This document shows positions 16,067 through 23,279 of a stretch of DNA of 40,904 bases, piece after piece (the first letter of the stretch is position 1; each line of letters starts with the position of its first letter). The DNA is from VFZS01 sp964353255 (GTDB taxonomy: Bacteria > Acidobacteriota > Terriglobia > Bryobacterales > Bryobacteraceae): positions 1-40,904 of the forward strand of contig CAYGVJ010000035.1 in assembly GCA_964353255.1 (NCBI GenBank). Reading direction: 5' to 3'. The position numbers and the translations under genes are program-made. The notes below the pieces were generated by a model. That model saw nothing but the letters and a program-made list of their open reading frames with translations. It was not told where the DNA came from and made no database searches.

Positions 16067-16747
16067 CTACCTAACCAGCACGGTCTCGACCAGCGCCAGC
16101 GCCAAGGCCGTGAAGATGACGTCGAAAGCTACCAGCAGTCGCAGCCAGACCATCAGGTCGCCGGCCAGCGGCTGGCCCATCACCAGGGGCGAGGTGAGCT
16201 GCACGGCCGCCAGCAGCGCCGGCAGCATGACCGGGTAGACCAGCATGGGCAGCATCAGCTCGCGCAACCGCAGGTTCACCGTCAGCGCGCTGAACAGAGT
16301 CCCGACCACCGTCATACCCCAGGTGCCCAGCGCCATCACTTCGAGCAGCGGCCCCAACTGCCGGGTCCAGTTGACATCGTAGAAGATCCCGAAGACCGGC
16401 AGCGAGATCAGCTCGACTGCGGCCAGCAGGACGAAGTTGGCCAGCAGTTTGCCCAGAAACAGGGCCGCGCCGGTGAGCGGCGCGGCGATCAGCGCATCCA
16501 GGCAGTCGTTGGGCAGCTCGCGGGCGAAGCTGCGGTTCAGGATGAGCGCGCCGGCGAAGGCGAAGGCCAGCCAGAGCAGGCCGCCTGCGATTTGTCGCGT
16601 CTGCTCCTCGGTGGGCTCGAAGGCGAAACTGAACAAAAGCAGGATCACCAGCGCGAAGGCCACCGAGGAGTTCAGCGCCTCCTTGGCGCGCCACTCCGAG
16701 CGGAGGTCCTTGGCGGCGATGGTGAGACTCTGCCGCAGGAATCGCAT
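16067..16747 (-). CDS. ccmB: haem exporter permease CcmB
   Basis: A 226-residue membrane protein with six predicted helices, the permease partner of CcmA. Family landmarks are the N-terminal LTIAAKDLRSEWRAKEAL, LNRSFARELPNDCLDALIAAP and the long hydrophobic segments that follow, including FGKL-like LFLGKLLANFVLLAAVE. Start ATG at 16747 is preceded by GAGGCG and shares a base with the ccmA stop (TGATG); an upstream GTG would overlap by 4 nt. With CcmA and CcmC it forms the complex that releases holo-CcmE. Confidence 0.94.
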   Translation of the reverse strand: MRFLRQSLTIAAKDLRSEWRAKEALNSSVAFALVILLLFSFAFEPTEEQTRQIAGGLLWLAFAFAGALILNRSFARELPNDCLDALIAAPLTGAALFLGKLLANFVLLAAVELISLPVFGIFYDVNWTRQLGPLLEVMALGTWGMTVVGTLFSALTVNLRLRELMLPMLVYPVMLPALLAAVQLTSPLVMGQPLAGDLMVWLRLLVAFDVIFTALALALVETVLVR

Positions 16748-17445
16748 CACGCCTCGCCGTAGCGGCCGTAGAGCCAGCCCGGATCGTCGAGCATCTCCGG
16801 AGTGCGCTCGCCCGCGTAGGCCAGCTTGCCGCGTACCAGCAGCGCCACCTGCGTGGCCAGCGCCAGGGCCTCGCGCAACTGGTGCGTGGAGAGCACCACG
16901 GTCCGCCCGGCCGCCACCGCTTCGCGGAGCAGGGCCTCCAGCAGCGCGCTGGCGCGGTCGTCGAGCGCGGTGAACGGCTCATCCAGCAGCAGCACCGCCG
17001 GCTCGTGGAGGAACGCGCGCGCGATGGCCAGCCGCTGGCGCATGCCGCGGGAGAATCCCCGCACCAGCGCGTCCCGCGCGCGCTCCAGGCCCGTGCGCTC
17101 CAGCCACTCGCGGGCCGTCCGGCCCGGCTCGGCCACGCCGTACAGCCGCCCGAACAGCTTCAGGTTCTCGAGCGCCGATAGCTCGTCGTACAGCGAGACG
17201 CCGTGGCCCAGGATCCCAGTGCGGCCGCGCGTGTGCGGCTCACCTGGGTCGCCTCCTAGAATCTGCACGCGGCCGCGCCCCGCCCTGGACAGCCCGGCCA
17301 GGATGCGGAGCAGGGTGGTCTTGCCGGCTCCATTCCGCCCCAGCAGCGCCAGGCAACTGCCGGCCTCCACTCCGAAACTCACCTCCCGCAGGGCAGGGAA
17401 ATCGCCGTAGAACTTCCACACGCCTGCGGCCTCAACGGCCCTCAT
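16747..17445 (-). CDS. ccmA: cytochrome c biogenesis ATP-binding protein CcmA
   Basis: A 232-residue ABC ATPase. It has the Walker A motif LLGRNGAGKTTLLRIL (near residue 33-48), a Q-loop region, the signature FSRGMRQRLAIARAF, the Walker B LLLDEPFTALDD and the H-loop STHQLREA. ATP hydrolysis by CcmA powers release of haem-loaded CcmE from CcmC. The signature reads FSRGMRQR, where the usual form is LSxGQxQR; this is common in CcmA. The start overlaps the upstream gene of unknown function by 14 nt, and the stop touches ccmB, so the whole operon is translationally coupled. Confidence 0.95.
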   Translation of the reverse strand: MRAVEAAGVWKFYGDFPALREVSFGVEAGSCLALLGRNGAGKTTLLRILAGLSRAGRGRVQILGGDPGEPHTRGRTGILGHGVSLYDELSALENLKLFGRLYGVAEPGRTAREWLERTGLERARDALVRGFSRGMRQRLAIARAFLHEPAVLLLDEPFTALDDRASALLEALLREAVAAGRTVVLSTHQLREALALATQVALLVRGKLAYAGERTPEMLDDPGWLYGRYGEA

Positions 17446-18067
17446 CCGCGGCCTTCCCTTTCAACCAGTACAAAATGAACACCAGCAGAAGCGCCAGCAG
17501 CGTGGGAGCCAGAATCCAGGGCAGATGGTCGTAAACCCGCGGCAGTATCTGCTGGATTTGAGGCTCGGAGCTCTCGGCGGCATCGGCCTCCCGGATCCGG
17601 ACCTGGTATTCGGCGCCCTGCACCCCATAGATGGAGGTCCGCTCGCTGGGATCCTCGCCTAGAGATTCCAGCCCTTCGCCTTCCAGGGCGAAGCCGGTCG
17701 GCGCCACCAGGCGCGTCGGCCCGCCCTGGAAGAGCACCTTCCCGGAAAACGTCCTGGATTCGGCGAGCGGGACGACGTAGGTCAGGTCGATGCGCGTCTC
17801 GCCCGGCGGGACCGACACATCCAACGCATAGACGCCTTTCTGGCGGGTCCTCCGGGGAGTCCGCTCCTCCGGGCTGCCCTGGGGCTTCTGCACGGTGACC
17901 CGCAGGTTGGCTTCTGCCGCCTCCGGGACGAAGAACCGCAGCTCCCCGCTGCCGCCGTCCTTCTGTAGCAGAAAGATCTCCCGCACCGCCAAGTGGCCCT
18001 CGGAAGGCTGGAGGTGCACCACATGCAACTCCACACCCACCGCGAGCAAGACCGCGACAGTCAGCAT
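17432..18067 (-). CDS. unknown membrane-anchored periplasmic protein in the ccm operon
   Basis: A 211-residue protein I cannot assign to a known Ccm subunit. It has an N-terminal signal-like helix (MLTVAVLLAVGVELHVVHL), a periplasmic beta-rich domain of about 140 residues (ELRFFVPEAAEANLRVTVQ, GVYALDVSVPPGETRIDLTYVVPL in shape an Ig-like sandwich) and one C-terminal transmembrane helix (ILAPTLLALLLVFILYWLKG) with a short cytoplasmic tail. It contains no CxxC motif and no obvious haem-binding site, so it is not CcmG or CcmH. It overlaps ccmF by 7 nt and ccmA by 14 nt, which ties it tightly to cytochrome c assembly. A role in apocytochrome or CcmE handling is possible but inferred from position only. 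Confidence 0.6.
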   Translation of the reverse strand: MLTVAVLLAVGVELHVVHLQPSEGHLAVREIFLLQKDGGSGELRFFVPEAAEANLRVTVQKPQGSPEERTPRRTRQKGVYALDVSVPPGETRIDLTYVVPLAESRTFSGKVLFQGGPTRLVAPTGFALEGEGLESLGEDPSERTSIYGVQGAEYQVRIREADAAESSEPQIQQILPRVYDHLPWILAPTLLALLLVFILYWLKGKAADEGR

Positions 18068-20022
18068 TTTCCCCTATTCCCTTCCGGAATCAGGCAGACC
18101 ACCGCCCCCAGCACGAGCACCACCGAGCCGATCCAGATCCAGGAAACCAGCGGGAAAACGTAAGCCTGAATGACCGCCCGCCGCCCGTCCTCCGACAGGC
18201 CGGCGAAGTTCACGTACAAATCCTCGCCCAGCCCCCGGCGGATCGCCACTTGCGAGACCGTTTGCCCGCTGGCCCGGTAGAAGCGTCGCTCGGGGCGGAG
18301 ACTGCCCAGCGGGCGCCCGCCGCGCGTCGCCTCCAGGAAGGCCGCCTGCGCCGCATAGTCCTCCTGGTCGGACTCGCGCACACCGCTCAGGCCCAACTCG
18401 TATGCGCCGACGCGAACCCTCTCGCCCGCCTTCAGCTCCACGGTGGCCTCCTGGTTGAAGGCCGAGCCGGTGAAACCGACGAACATGAGCACTATGCCCA
18501 AGTGCACGACATAGCCGCCATAGCGCCGGGTGTTGCGACGGGTCGCCTCGACGGTCGCCAGCAGCCAAGTCCCCCCGCTGCGGGCGCGCACGGCACGCGC
18601 CCCCCGATAGAACTCCGCCACTGTCGTCCAGGTCACCAGCAGGCAGAGGCCGAAGGACACGAGCGCATAAGCGTGCCGCACGCCGGCCAGAAACAGCGCG
18701 CCGGCGAGCGCCAGCCCGCCGGCCAGCGGCCACATGAAGTTCCGCCGCAGGCTCTCCAGCGAAGTGCGCCGCCAGGCCAGCAGTGGCCCGATGCCCGTCA
18801 GGAACAGCAGAAACAGCCCCGCCGGCACGCTGATCCGGTTGAAGTACGCCGGCCCCACCGTGACCTTCGCGCCGGTGAAGGCTTCCGAGATGAGCGGGTA
18901 CAACGTGCCCCACAGCACCGCAAAGCAGATCAGCAGCAGGATCAAGCCGTTGAACATGAAGCCGGACTCGCGCGAGACCACGCCCTCCAGCCGGGTCTCC
19001 GGCTTCAGGTACTTCAAGCGACTCAGGATCAGCCCGGCCGCGCCCGCAATGGCGATTGCCAGGAAGACCCCGAAGTAGTCGCCCAGCGGGCTCTTGCCGA
19101 AGGCGTGCACCGAGCTGACCACCCCGGAGCGCGTCAGAAATGTCCCCAGAAGGCACAGCAGGAAGGTGCACGAGATCAGCACCACGTTCCACACCTTCAT
19201 CATGCCCCGCTCTTCCTGCATCATCACCGTATGCAGGAAGGCGGTGGCCGTCAGCCAGGGCAGCAGCGAAGCGTTCTCCACCGGGTCCCAGCCCCAGTAG
19301 CCGCCCCAGCCCAACACGGCGTAGGCCCAGGCCGCCCCCAGCAGAACCCCGGCGCTCTGGAACAACCAGGTGAGGATGGTCCACCGCCGGGTGGTTTGGA
19401 TCCAGTCGTGGCCCGGCTCCCGGGCGATCAGCGACCCCACGGCAAAGGCGAAGGGCACGCTGAAGCCCACGTAGCCCAGGTACAGCAGCGGCGGGTGAAT
19501 GGCCATGGCCCAATGCTGAAGCAACGGGTTCAGGCCGCTGCCGTCGGAAGCCTCCGTTATGCCGCGGCCCACCGCCAGCACGCGGAACGGGCTGGCGACA
19601 AAAGCGCTCAGCAGCAGGAAGAAGCACTGGGTAACCATCAGCGTGGCCGTCACCCAGGGCATGATCCTCCGGCGCCGGCGCCGGTCGCCGAAGACCACCA
19701 ACGCCGCATAAGACGCCAGCACCCAGTTCCAGAACAGCAGCGACCCTTCCTGTCCGCCCCACCACGCTGCGAACTTGTAGATCGCCGCGAGCGACCGGTT
19801 GCTGTTGGACGCCACGTAGGCCAGCCGGAAGTCATCCCCCAGCAGCCCGGCCAGGAGCGCCGCCGAGGCCACGCTCACCAATGCCCAGGTGCCATAGACG
19901 GCGCGGCGCGAGCTGTCCACAAGAGAGGAGTTGCCCCTGGCCGCCCCCACCGCCGCAGCCGCCACGGCATAAATCGAGAGACAGAACGCTATCAGCAGGG
20001 CGATGGATCCCAGATTCTCCAT
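18061..20022 (-). CDS. ccmF: haem lyase subunit CcmF
   Basis: A 653-residue polytopic membrane protein that transfers haem from CcmE to apocytochrome c. It carries the WWD haem-binding motif WGGYWGWDPVENASLLPW near residue 240, flanked by the conserved periplasmic histidines (HPPLLYLGYVG; SSVHAFG), plus the N-terminal AAWWGGQEGSLLFW. Length matches CcmF (about 650). A large periplasmic segment near the C-terminus (residues about 530-620) precedes a last helix (VSWIWIGSVVLVLGAVVCLI). In variant systems without CcmH, CcmF is thought to do the ligation alone; that would apply here. It starts about 10 nt after ccmE. Confidence 0.96.
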   Translation of the reverse strand: MENLGSIALLIAFCLSIYAVAAAAVGAARGNSSLVDSSRRAVYGTWALVSVASAALLAGLLGDDFRLAYVASNSNRSLAAIYKFAAWWGGQEGSLLFWNWVLASYAALVVFGDRRRRRRIMPWVTATLMVTQCFFLLLSAFVASPFRVLAVGRGITEASDGSGLNPLLQHWAMAIHPPLLYLGYVGFSVPFAFAVGSLIAREPGHDWIQTTRRWTILTWLFQSAGVLLGAAWAYAVLGWGGYWGWDPVENASLLPWLTATAFLHTVMMQEERGMMKVWNVVLISCTFLLCLLGTFLTRSGVVSSVHAFGKSPLGDYFGVFLAIAIAGAAGLILSRLKYLKPETRLEGVVSRESGFMFNGLILLLICFAVLWGTLYPLISEAFTGAKVTVGPAYFNRISVPAGLFLLFLTGIGPLLAWRRTSLESLRRNFMWPLAGGLALAGALFLAGVRHAYALVSFGLCLLVTWTTVAEFYRGARAVRARSGGTWLLATVEATRRNTRRYGGYVVHLGIVLMFVGFTGSAFNQEATVELKAGERVRVGAYELGLSGVRESDQEDYAAQAAFLEATRGGRPLGSLRPERRFYRASGQTVSQVAIRRGLGEDLYVNFAGLSEDGRRAVIQAYVFPLVSWIWIGSVVLVLGAVVCLIPEGNRGKC

Positions 20023-20031
20023 AGGTGGCGA

Positions 20032-20427
20032 TTAGCGCTTCGGCTGGGCCTCGTACTTCGAGGCGCACTTAGCCTGGATCTTGCTGGCCTGAAACACCCC
20101 GTCCCGCTCCATCTTGCCGTCGGCCACCGCCTGCGCGCCGTCGCGGAACGTATCCGGCAGGGGCGCAGTTCCGCGGTAGACCACCCGCAACTTCCGCTCG
20201 TCCTGGCGCAGGAGGAAACGCACGCCGCCTTCACCGCGCCTGATCGAGCCGGCCTCTACGTCCCCGGCCACCCGCAGCCGCATTCCCACGGCGCTGGCCC
20301 CCATCTGGTTCAGCTCGGCCACGGTCTTGTAGTAAGTCTTGGTCTCGCTGAAGCCCCCCGCCGCCAGCCACACCAGCGTTCCCACAATCACCGCGATCAA
20401 GGCCGCAAATCTCCAGTAAGTCCGCAT
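20032..20427 (-). CDS. ccmE: haem chaperone CcmE, CxxxY variant
   Basis: A 131-residue protein with an N-terminal anchor helix (FAALIAVIVGTLVWLAAGGF) and the OB-fold of CcmE (TYYKTVAELNQMG, RLRVAGDVEAGSI, VYRGTAPLPDTFRDG). In classical CcmE a His in the motif KHDENY binds haem covalently. Here the corresponding segment is IQAKCASKYE: Cys121 and Tyr125 form the CxxxY motif known from archaeal and some anaerobe CcmE proteins of the System I* type. The ATG at 20427 starts right at the anchor helix. It is the first gene of the operon, about 68 nt downstream of the toxin-antitoxin pair, with a perfect TATAAT just upstream. Confidence 0.93.
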   Translation of the reverse strand: MRTYWRFAALIAVIVGTLVWLAAGGFSETKTYYKTVAELNQMGASAVGMRLRVAGDVEAGSIRRGEGGVRFLLRQDERKLRVVYRGTAPLPDTFRDGAQAVADGKMERDGVFQASKIQAKCASKYEAQPKR

Positions 20428-20445
20428 GCCACTTCTAATGTTTGT

Positions 20446-20451
20446 ATTATA
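20446..20451 (-). promoter_or_regulatory. candidate -10 box of the ccm operon
   Basis: A perfect TATAAT on the minus strand, 18 nt upstream of the ccmE ATG. No convincing -35 is visible. Expected leader is only about 12 nt, with a weak AGAAGTGG as ribosome site. Confidence 0.55.
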
Positions 20452-20494
20452 GTGCAGACCTTTCAGCCGATGCCCGCGCCGCCCCTCCTGAGCA

Positions 20495-20881
20495 TCAGCT
20501 CCCGTGCCCGCCGGCTTCACCCACTGGCAGATGGCGCACCCGGTGTCGCGACTCCTCCACTGCCACGACAACGCCTCTGTCCAAGTCCCGCGCGCAGTCG
20601 GCCAGTACCGCCGCCAGGCGTGCGATCACATGCCGGGTTCGTGTGTTGTGAAGTCGGAAAACGATGACGCCCACCTTGCCCGCCCGCGAAAGAGCCGCAA
20701 TCTCGGCGAAGTCCAGGTCGAAAGTCAGGATGATTCTGTCCTCTGCTAACGCCTTCGCGAAGATGTCCCCATTCGGCATCCGGTGGAGCCCTTCCTCACG
20801 CAGGTGAGTGGCGTCGTAGCCCTGCTCTCTCAGCCAGGTGACCACTCTGAGGTCGAGCCCCATATCCGCCAAAAACCGCAC
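20495..20881 (-). CDS. DUF5615 PIN-like toxin (VapC45-like)
   Basis: A 128-residue protein of the DUF5615/Mut7-C PIN-like group. It starts MRFLADMGLDLRVVTWLREQGYDATHL and carries acidic residues typical of PIN nucleases: the N-terminal Asp pair (ADMGLD), DRIILTFDLDFAE, and a conserved RLHN after VIVFR. Family members are the RNase toxins of type II modules paired with DUF433 antitoxins. The start is a GTG at 20881 with GGAG upstream, 9 nt after the antitoxin stop. A divergent C-terminal tail (VEESRHRVRHLPVGEAGG) is slightly long. Orientation is the same as the downstream ccm operon, so read-through is possible. Confidence 0.82.
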   Translation of the reverse strand: MRFLADMGLDLRVVTWLREQGYDATHLREEGLHRMPNGDIFAKALAEDRIILTFDLDFAEIAALSRAGKVGVIVFRLHNTRTRHVIARLAAVLADCARDLDRGVVVAVEESRHRVRHLPVGEAGGHGS

Positions 20882-20890
20882 CGCCTACTC

Positions 20891-21106
20891 CTACCCGACC
20901 CGCACCTGCTCGTGGGTCAGCCAGGCGGCGTACTCGATGGCCTGCTGGATGTCTTCACGCTCCAGGTCCGGGTACCCCTCCAGGATCTCCTCCACCGAGG
21001 CTCCATGAGCAATCTGCCCTACGATCACGGACACCGGGATGCGCATCCCGCGAATGCAGGCCCTCCCACCCATGACCTGCGGGTCGAACGTAATTCGATC
21101 GAACAC
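20891..21106 (-). CDS. DUF433 antitoxin (VapB45-like)
   Basis: A 71-residue DUF433 protein. The diagnostic run is FDRITFDPQVMGGRACIRGMRI, followed by PVSVIVGQIAHGASVEEILEGYPDLEREDIQQAIEYA, a winged-helix-like fold (landmarks: RACIRG, GYPDLE). The start is taken as GTG at 21106, because GGGAGG lies about 8 nt upstream; the longer open frame to 21142 would bury that site. It precedes the DUF5615 toxin by 9 nt, the usual order for this pair. It would neutralise the toxin and probably autoregulate. Confidence 0.85.
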   Translation of the reverse strand: MFDRITFDPQVMGGRACIRGMRIPVSVIVGQIAHGASVEEILEGYPDLEREDIQQAIEYAAWLTHEQVRVG

Positions 21107-21166
21107 CGCGCCACCTCCCTTCCTACCCCAAGCGTAACTCACCGGAGCATCCCTCTACGGTCCCAG

Positions 21167-23239
21167 TCACTTTTTCCCCAAACGGCGCTCAAAAAACTCC
21201 GCCGCCGCTCTGTAAGCCTCAATCCAGTGGCCGTGCACCAGGAAATCGTGGACTTCGTCCGGGAAGACCAGTTGCTCGAAGGACACCTTCTGTTCGCGCA
21301 GCCGCTTGACCAAGTCCACGGTCTGCGTGAAGGCCACGTTGCGATCGTCATCGCCGTGGACCAGCAGCACCGGCGAGCGCCAGGTGGCCACCGACGCCAC
21401 CGGAGACGCGTCCCGCGCCGTCTTCTGGGCCGCCGGGTCCCGGTAGTCGGTCCACGATCCGGCGGAGAAGCGCTGCGACCAGTCGTGAACGCCGTGCAAG
21501 TCCACGCCGGCGGCGAACAGGTCCGAGTTGCGGGCCAGCCCCAGCGCGGTCAGGTAGCCTCCGTAGGACCCGCCCCACAGCCCGATCCGGGCCGGGTCGA
21601 TGTCCTCCCGCCCCCGCAGGTAATGCGCCGCAGCCACGATGTCCTGGTACTCCGAGGCGCCGCGCGCGCCGCGCTTGGCCGCCATGCGAAACGCGCGTCC
21701 GTATCCGATGCCACTGCGGAAATTCACCGAAAGCACGGCGTAGCCGCGGCTGGTCAAGTACTGATTGAAAGCGTAGGCGTTGTGATAGTAGTACAGGTAG
21801 TGCCAGCCCAGCAGCATCTGGCGGACGGGGCCGCCGTGCATGAAGATCACCGCGGGCAGGCGCGCGCCGGCCGGCGCATCGCGCGGCAGAAATAGCTGGC
21901 CGTGGATCTCAAGCCCGTCGGCGCTCTTGAAAAGCGCCGCGCGGGGAACCACCAGGCCGGCGGAAGGGAAATCCTTCGGGGCAGCGGCGGCAGCGATCAT
22001 GCGGCCCGCTCCGCCCGCCAGCGGCATCGCGTACGGCATTCCCGGCTGCCGCGCATCCGACCCCAGGTAGACAAGGTGCTTGCCGTCGCCCGTCACCACG
22101 GGGCTCCATTCGATGCCCTCGCCGCGCGCGACGGCGGCGGGTTTGCCTCCGGTCACGCTCACCCGCCACAGGTGCCGCCGGTCGATGTCGTCGCAGTTGG
22201 AGGAATAGACCAGCTCGCGGCGGTCCGGGGTCATCGCCACGTGCTCGACCTCACAGGCGCCCGGCGTCAGCAGCGTCGCCTCGCCGCCCTCGGCCGGAAC
22301 CGCGTACAGGTGCATCCAGCCGTCCTGCTCGGAAGCAAACACCAGCCGGTCGCCGGCCCCCCACCGCAGAGCCTCCTGACCCGCCCCAGAGGGCAGGGAC
22401 CCAGCCGGCGTATTCTCGCTGCGCCACACCTCGCGCACGCCGCCGCTGGCAACCTCCGCCACCAGGATGGCCCACGGATTCGGCGCGTCCTCCATCATCG
22501 AACGGGGCTGCGAGCCGCGCGCCGGCTGGCGGATGAAAGCGATCCGCCGCCCGTCCGGCGACCAGCGCGGAAACCCGTCCAGATCGACCGACGGCGCCAG
22601 ATACCGGACCGTCCTGCCCCTCGTGTCATAGAGGCCGATGAAACTATGATCGCCGCGGGAACTCACGAAGGCCAGCCGCCGGCCGTCGGGCGAGAAGGCG
22701 GGCGAACCGATATTCCCCCGCGCCACGAACAACTGGCGCGGCTCGGAGCGCTTCTTGAGCGTTACCTCCCAGAGCTGATTGGCCTTCGAGAAAACCACCT
22801 GGTCGCCCGCCGGAGAGATGACGGCGTCGCGGCCTTCCGCCAGCAGCCGGGTTTGGCCGTCCTTACAGGAGACGGCGAAGATCGACTGTTTGGCGCCCCC
22901 CACGTCACTGGTCGGATTGGGGACCTCCCCGGCCTGGTTCTGGTTCCCGCCACGCACATAGACGACCCAGTTGCCATCCGGCGAGAAGCGGAGATCGGTG
23001 ATCTCCTGGCCATCGTCCTGGTTGTAGGAGGTGAGCTGGCGGGCCTGAAACTGCGGCCCTTCGGCCACCCACAGGTTGCGGCGTCCTTGCGTATCGAACA
23101 CCCAGGCCACGCGCGCGCCGCCCGGCGCGGCCACCAAGCCGGACGGAAAGGGCCAACTGAGCGCCTGTTCGAGCGTGAACCCGCCGCCGCCGGGCTGGGC
23201 CAGCAAAGCAACGGAAGCGACAAGACCAAGCATCTTCAT
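21167..23239 (-). CDS. secreted S9-family prolyl oligopeptidase/acylaminoacyl peptidase
   Basis: A 690-residue serine peptidase. A signal peptide (MKMLGLVASVALLAQ) is followed by a TolB-like/PD40 beta-propeller, seen in repeated SPDGxxxxF-type segments (FSPDGNWVVYVRGG, FSPDGRRLAFVSSR, WSPDGRRIAFIRQ, MTPDRRELVYSS) over residues about 50-420. The C-terminal alpha/beta hydrolase has the oxyanion HGGP, the nucleophile GGSYGGYLT, the acid HGDDDRN and the base EVHDF, the full S9 triad. It would cleave short peptides outside the inner membrane. The start at 23239 coincides with the signal peptide; the gap to divergent phosphoketolase is only 40 nt, so their promoters overlap the neighbouring 5' ends. 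Confidence 0.92.
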   Translation of the reverse strand: MKMLGLVASVALLAQPGGGGFTLEQALSWPFPSGLVAAPGGARVAWVFDTQGRRNLWVAEGPQFQARQLTSYNQDDGQEITDLRFSPDGNWVVYVRGGNQNQAGEVPNPTSDVGGAKQSIFAVSCKDGQTRLLAEGRDAVISPAGDQVVFSKANQLWEVTLKKRSEPRQLFVARGNIGSPAFSPDGRRLAFVSSRGDHSFIGLYDTRGRTVRYLAPSVDLDGFPRWSPDGRRIAFIRQPARGSQPRSMMEDAPNPWAILVAEVASGGVREVWRSENTPAGSLPSGAGQEALRWGAGDRLVFASEQDGWMHLYAVPAEGGEATLLTPGACEVEHVAMTPDRRELVYSSNCDDIDRRHLWRVSVTGGKPAAVARGEGIEWSPVVTGDGKHLVYLGSDARQPGMPYAMPLAGGAGRMIAAAAAPKDFPSAGLVVPRAALFKSADGLEIHGQLFLPRDAPAGARLPAVIFMHGGPVRQMLLGWHYLYYYHNAYAFNQYLTSRGYAVLSVNFRSGIGYGRAFRMAAKRGARGASEYQDIVAAAHYLRGREDIDPARIGLWGGSYGGYLTALGLARNSDLFAAGVDLHGVHDWSQRFSAGSWTDYRDPAAQKTARDASPVASVATWRSPVLLVHGDDDRNVAFTQTVDLVKRLREQKVSFEQLVFPDEVHDFLVHGHWIEAYRAAAEFFERRLGKK

Positions 23240-23279
23240 GGCGCCATCATACACTTCTAGAAGGGAGGAACACTCAGCC

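Noticed and set aside
18250..20667. An 805-codon open frame on the plus strand antisense to ccmF and ccmE
   Set aside because: Its composition (Gln, Arg, His, Pro rich) is that of a codon shadow in high-GC DNA, it has no recognisable domain, and ccmF/ccmE on the other strand are unmistakable.
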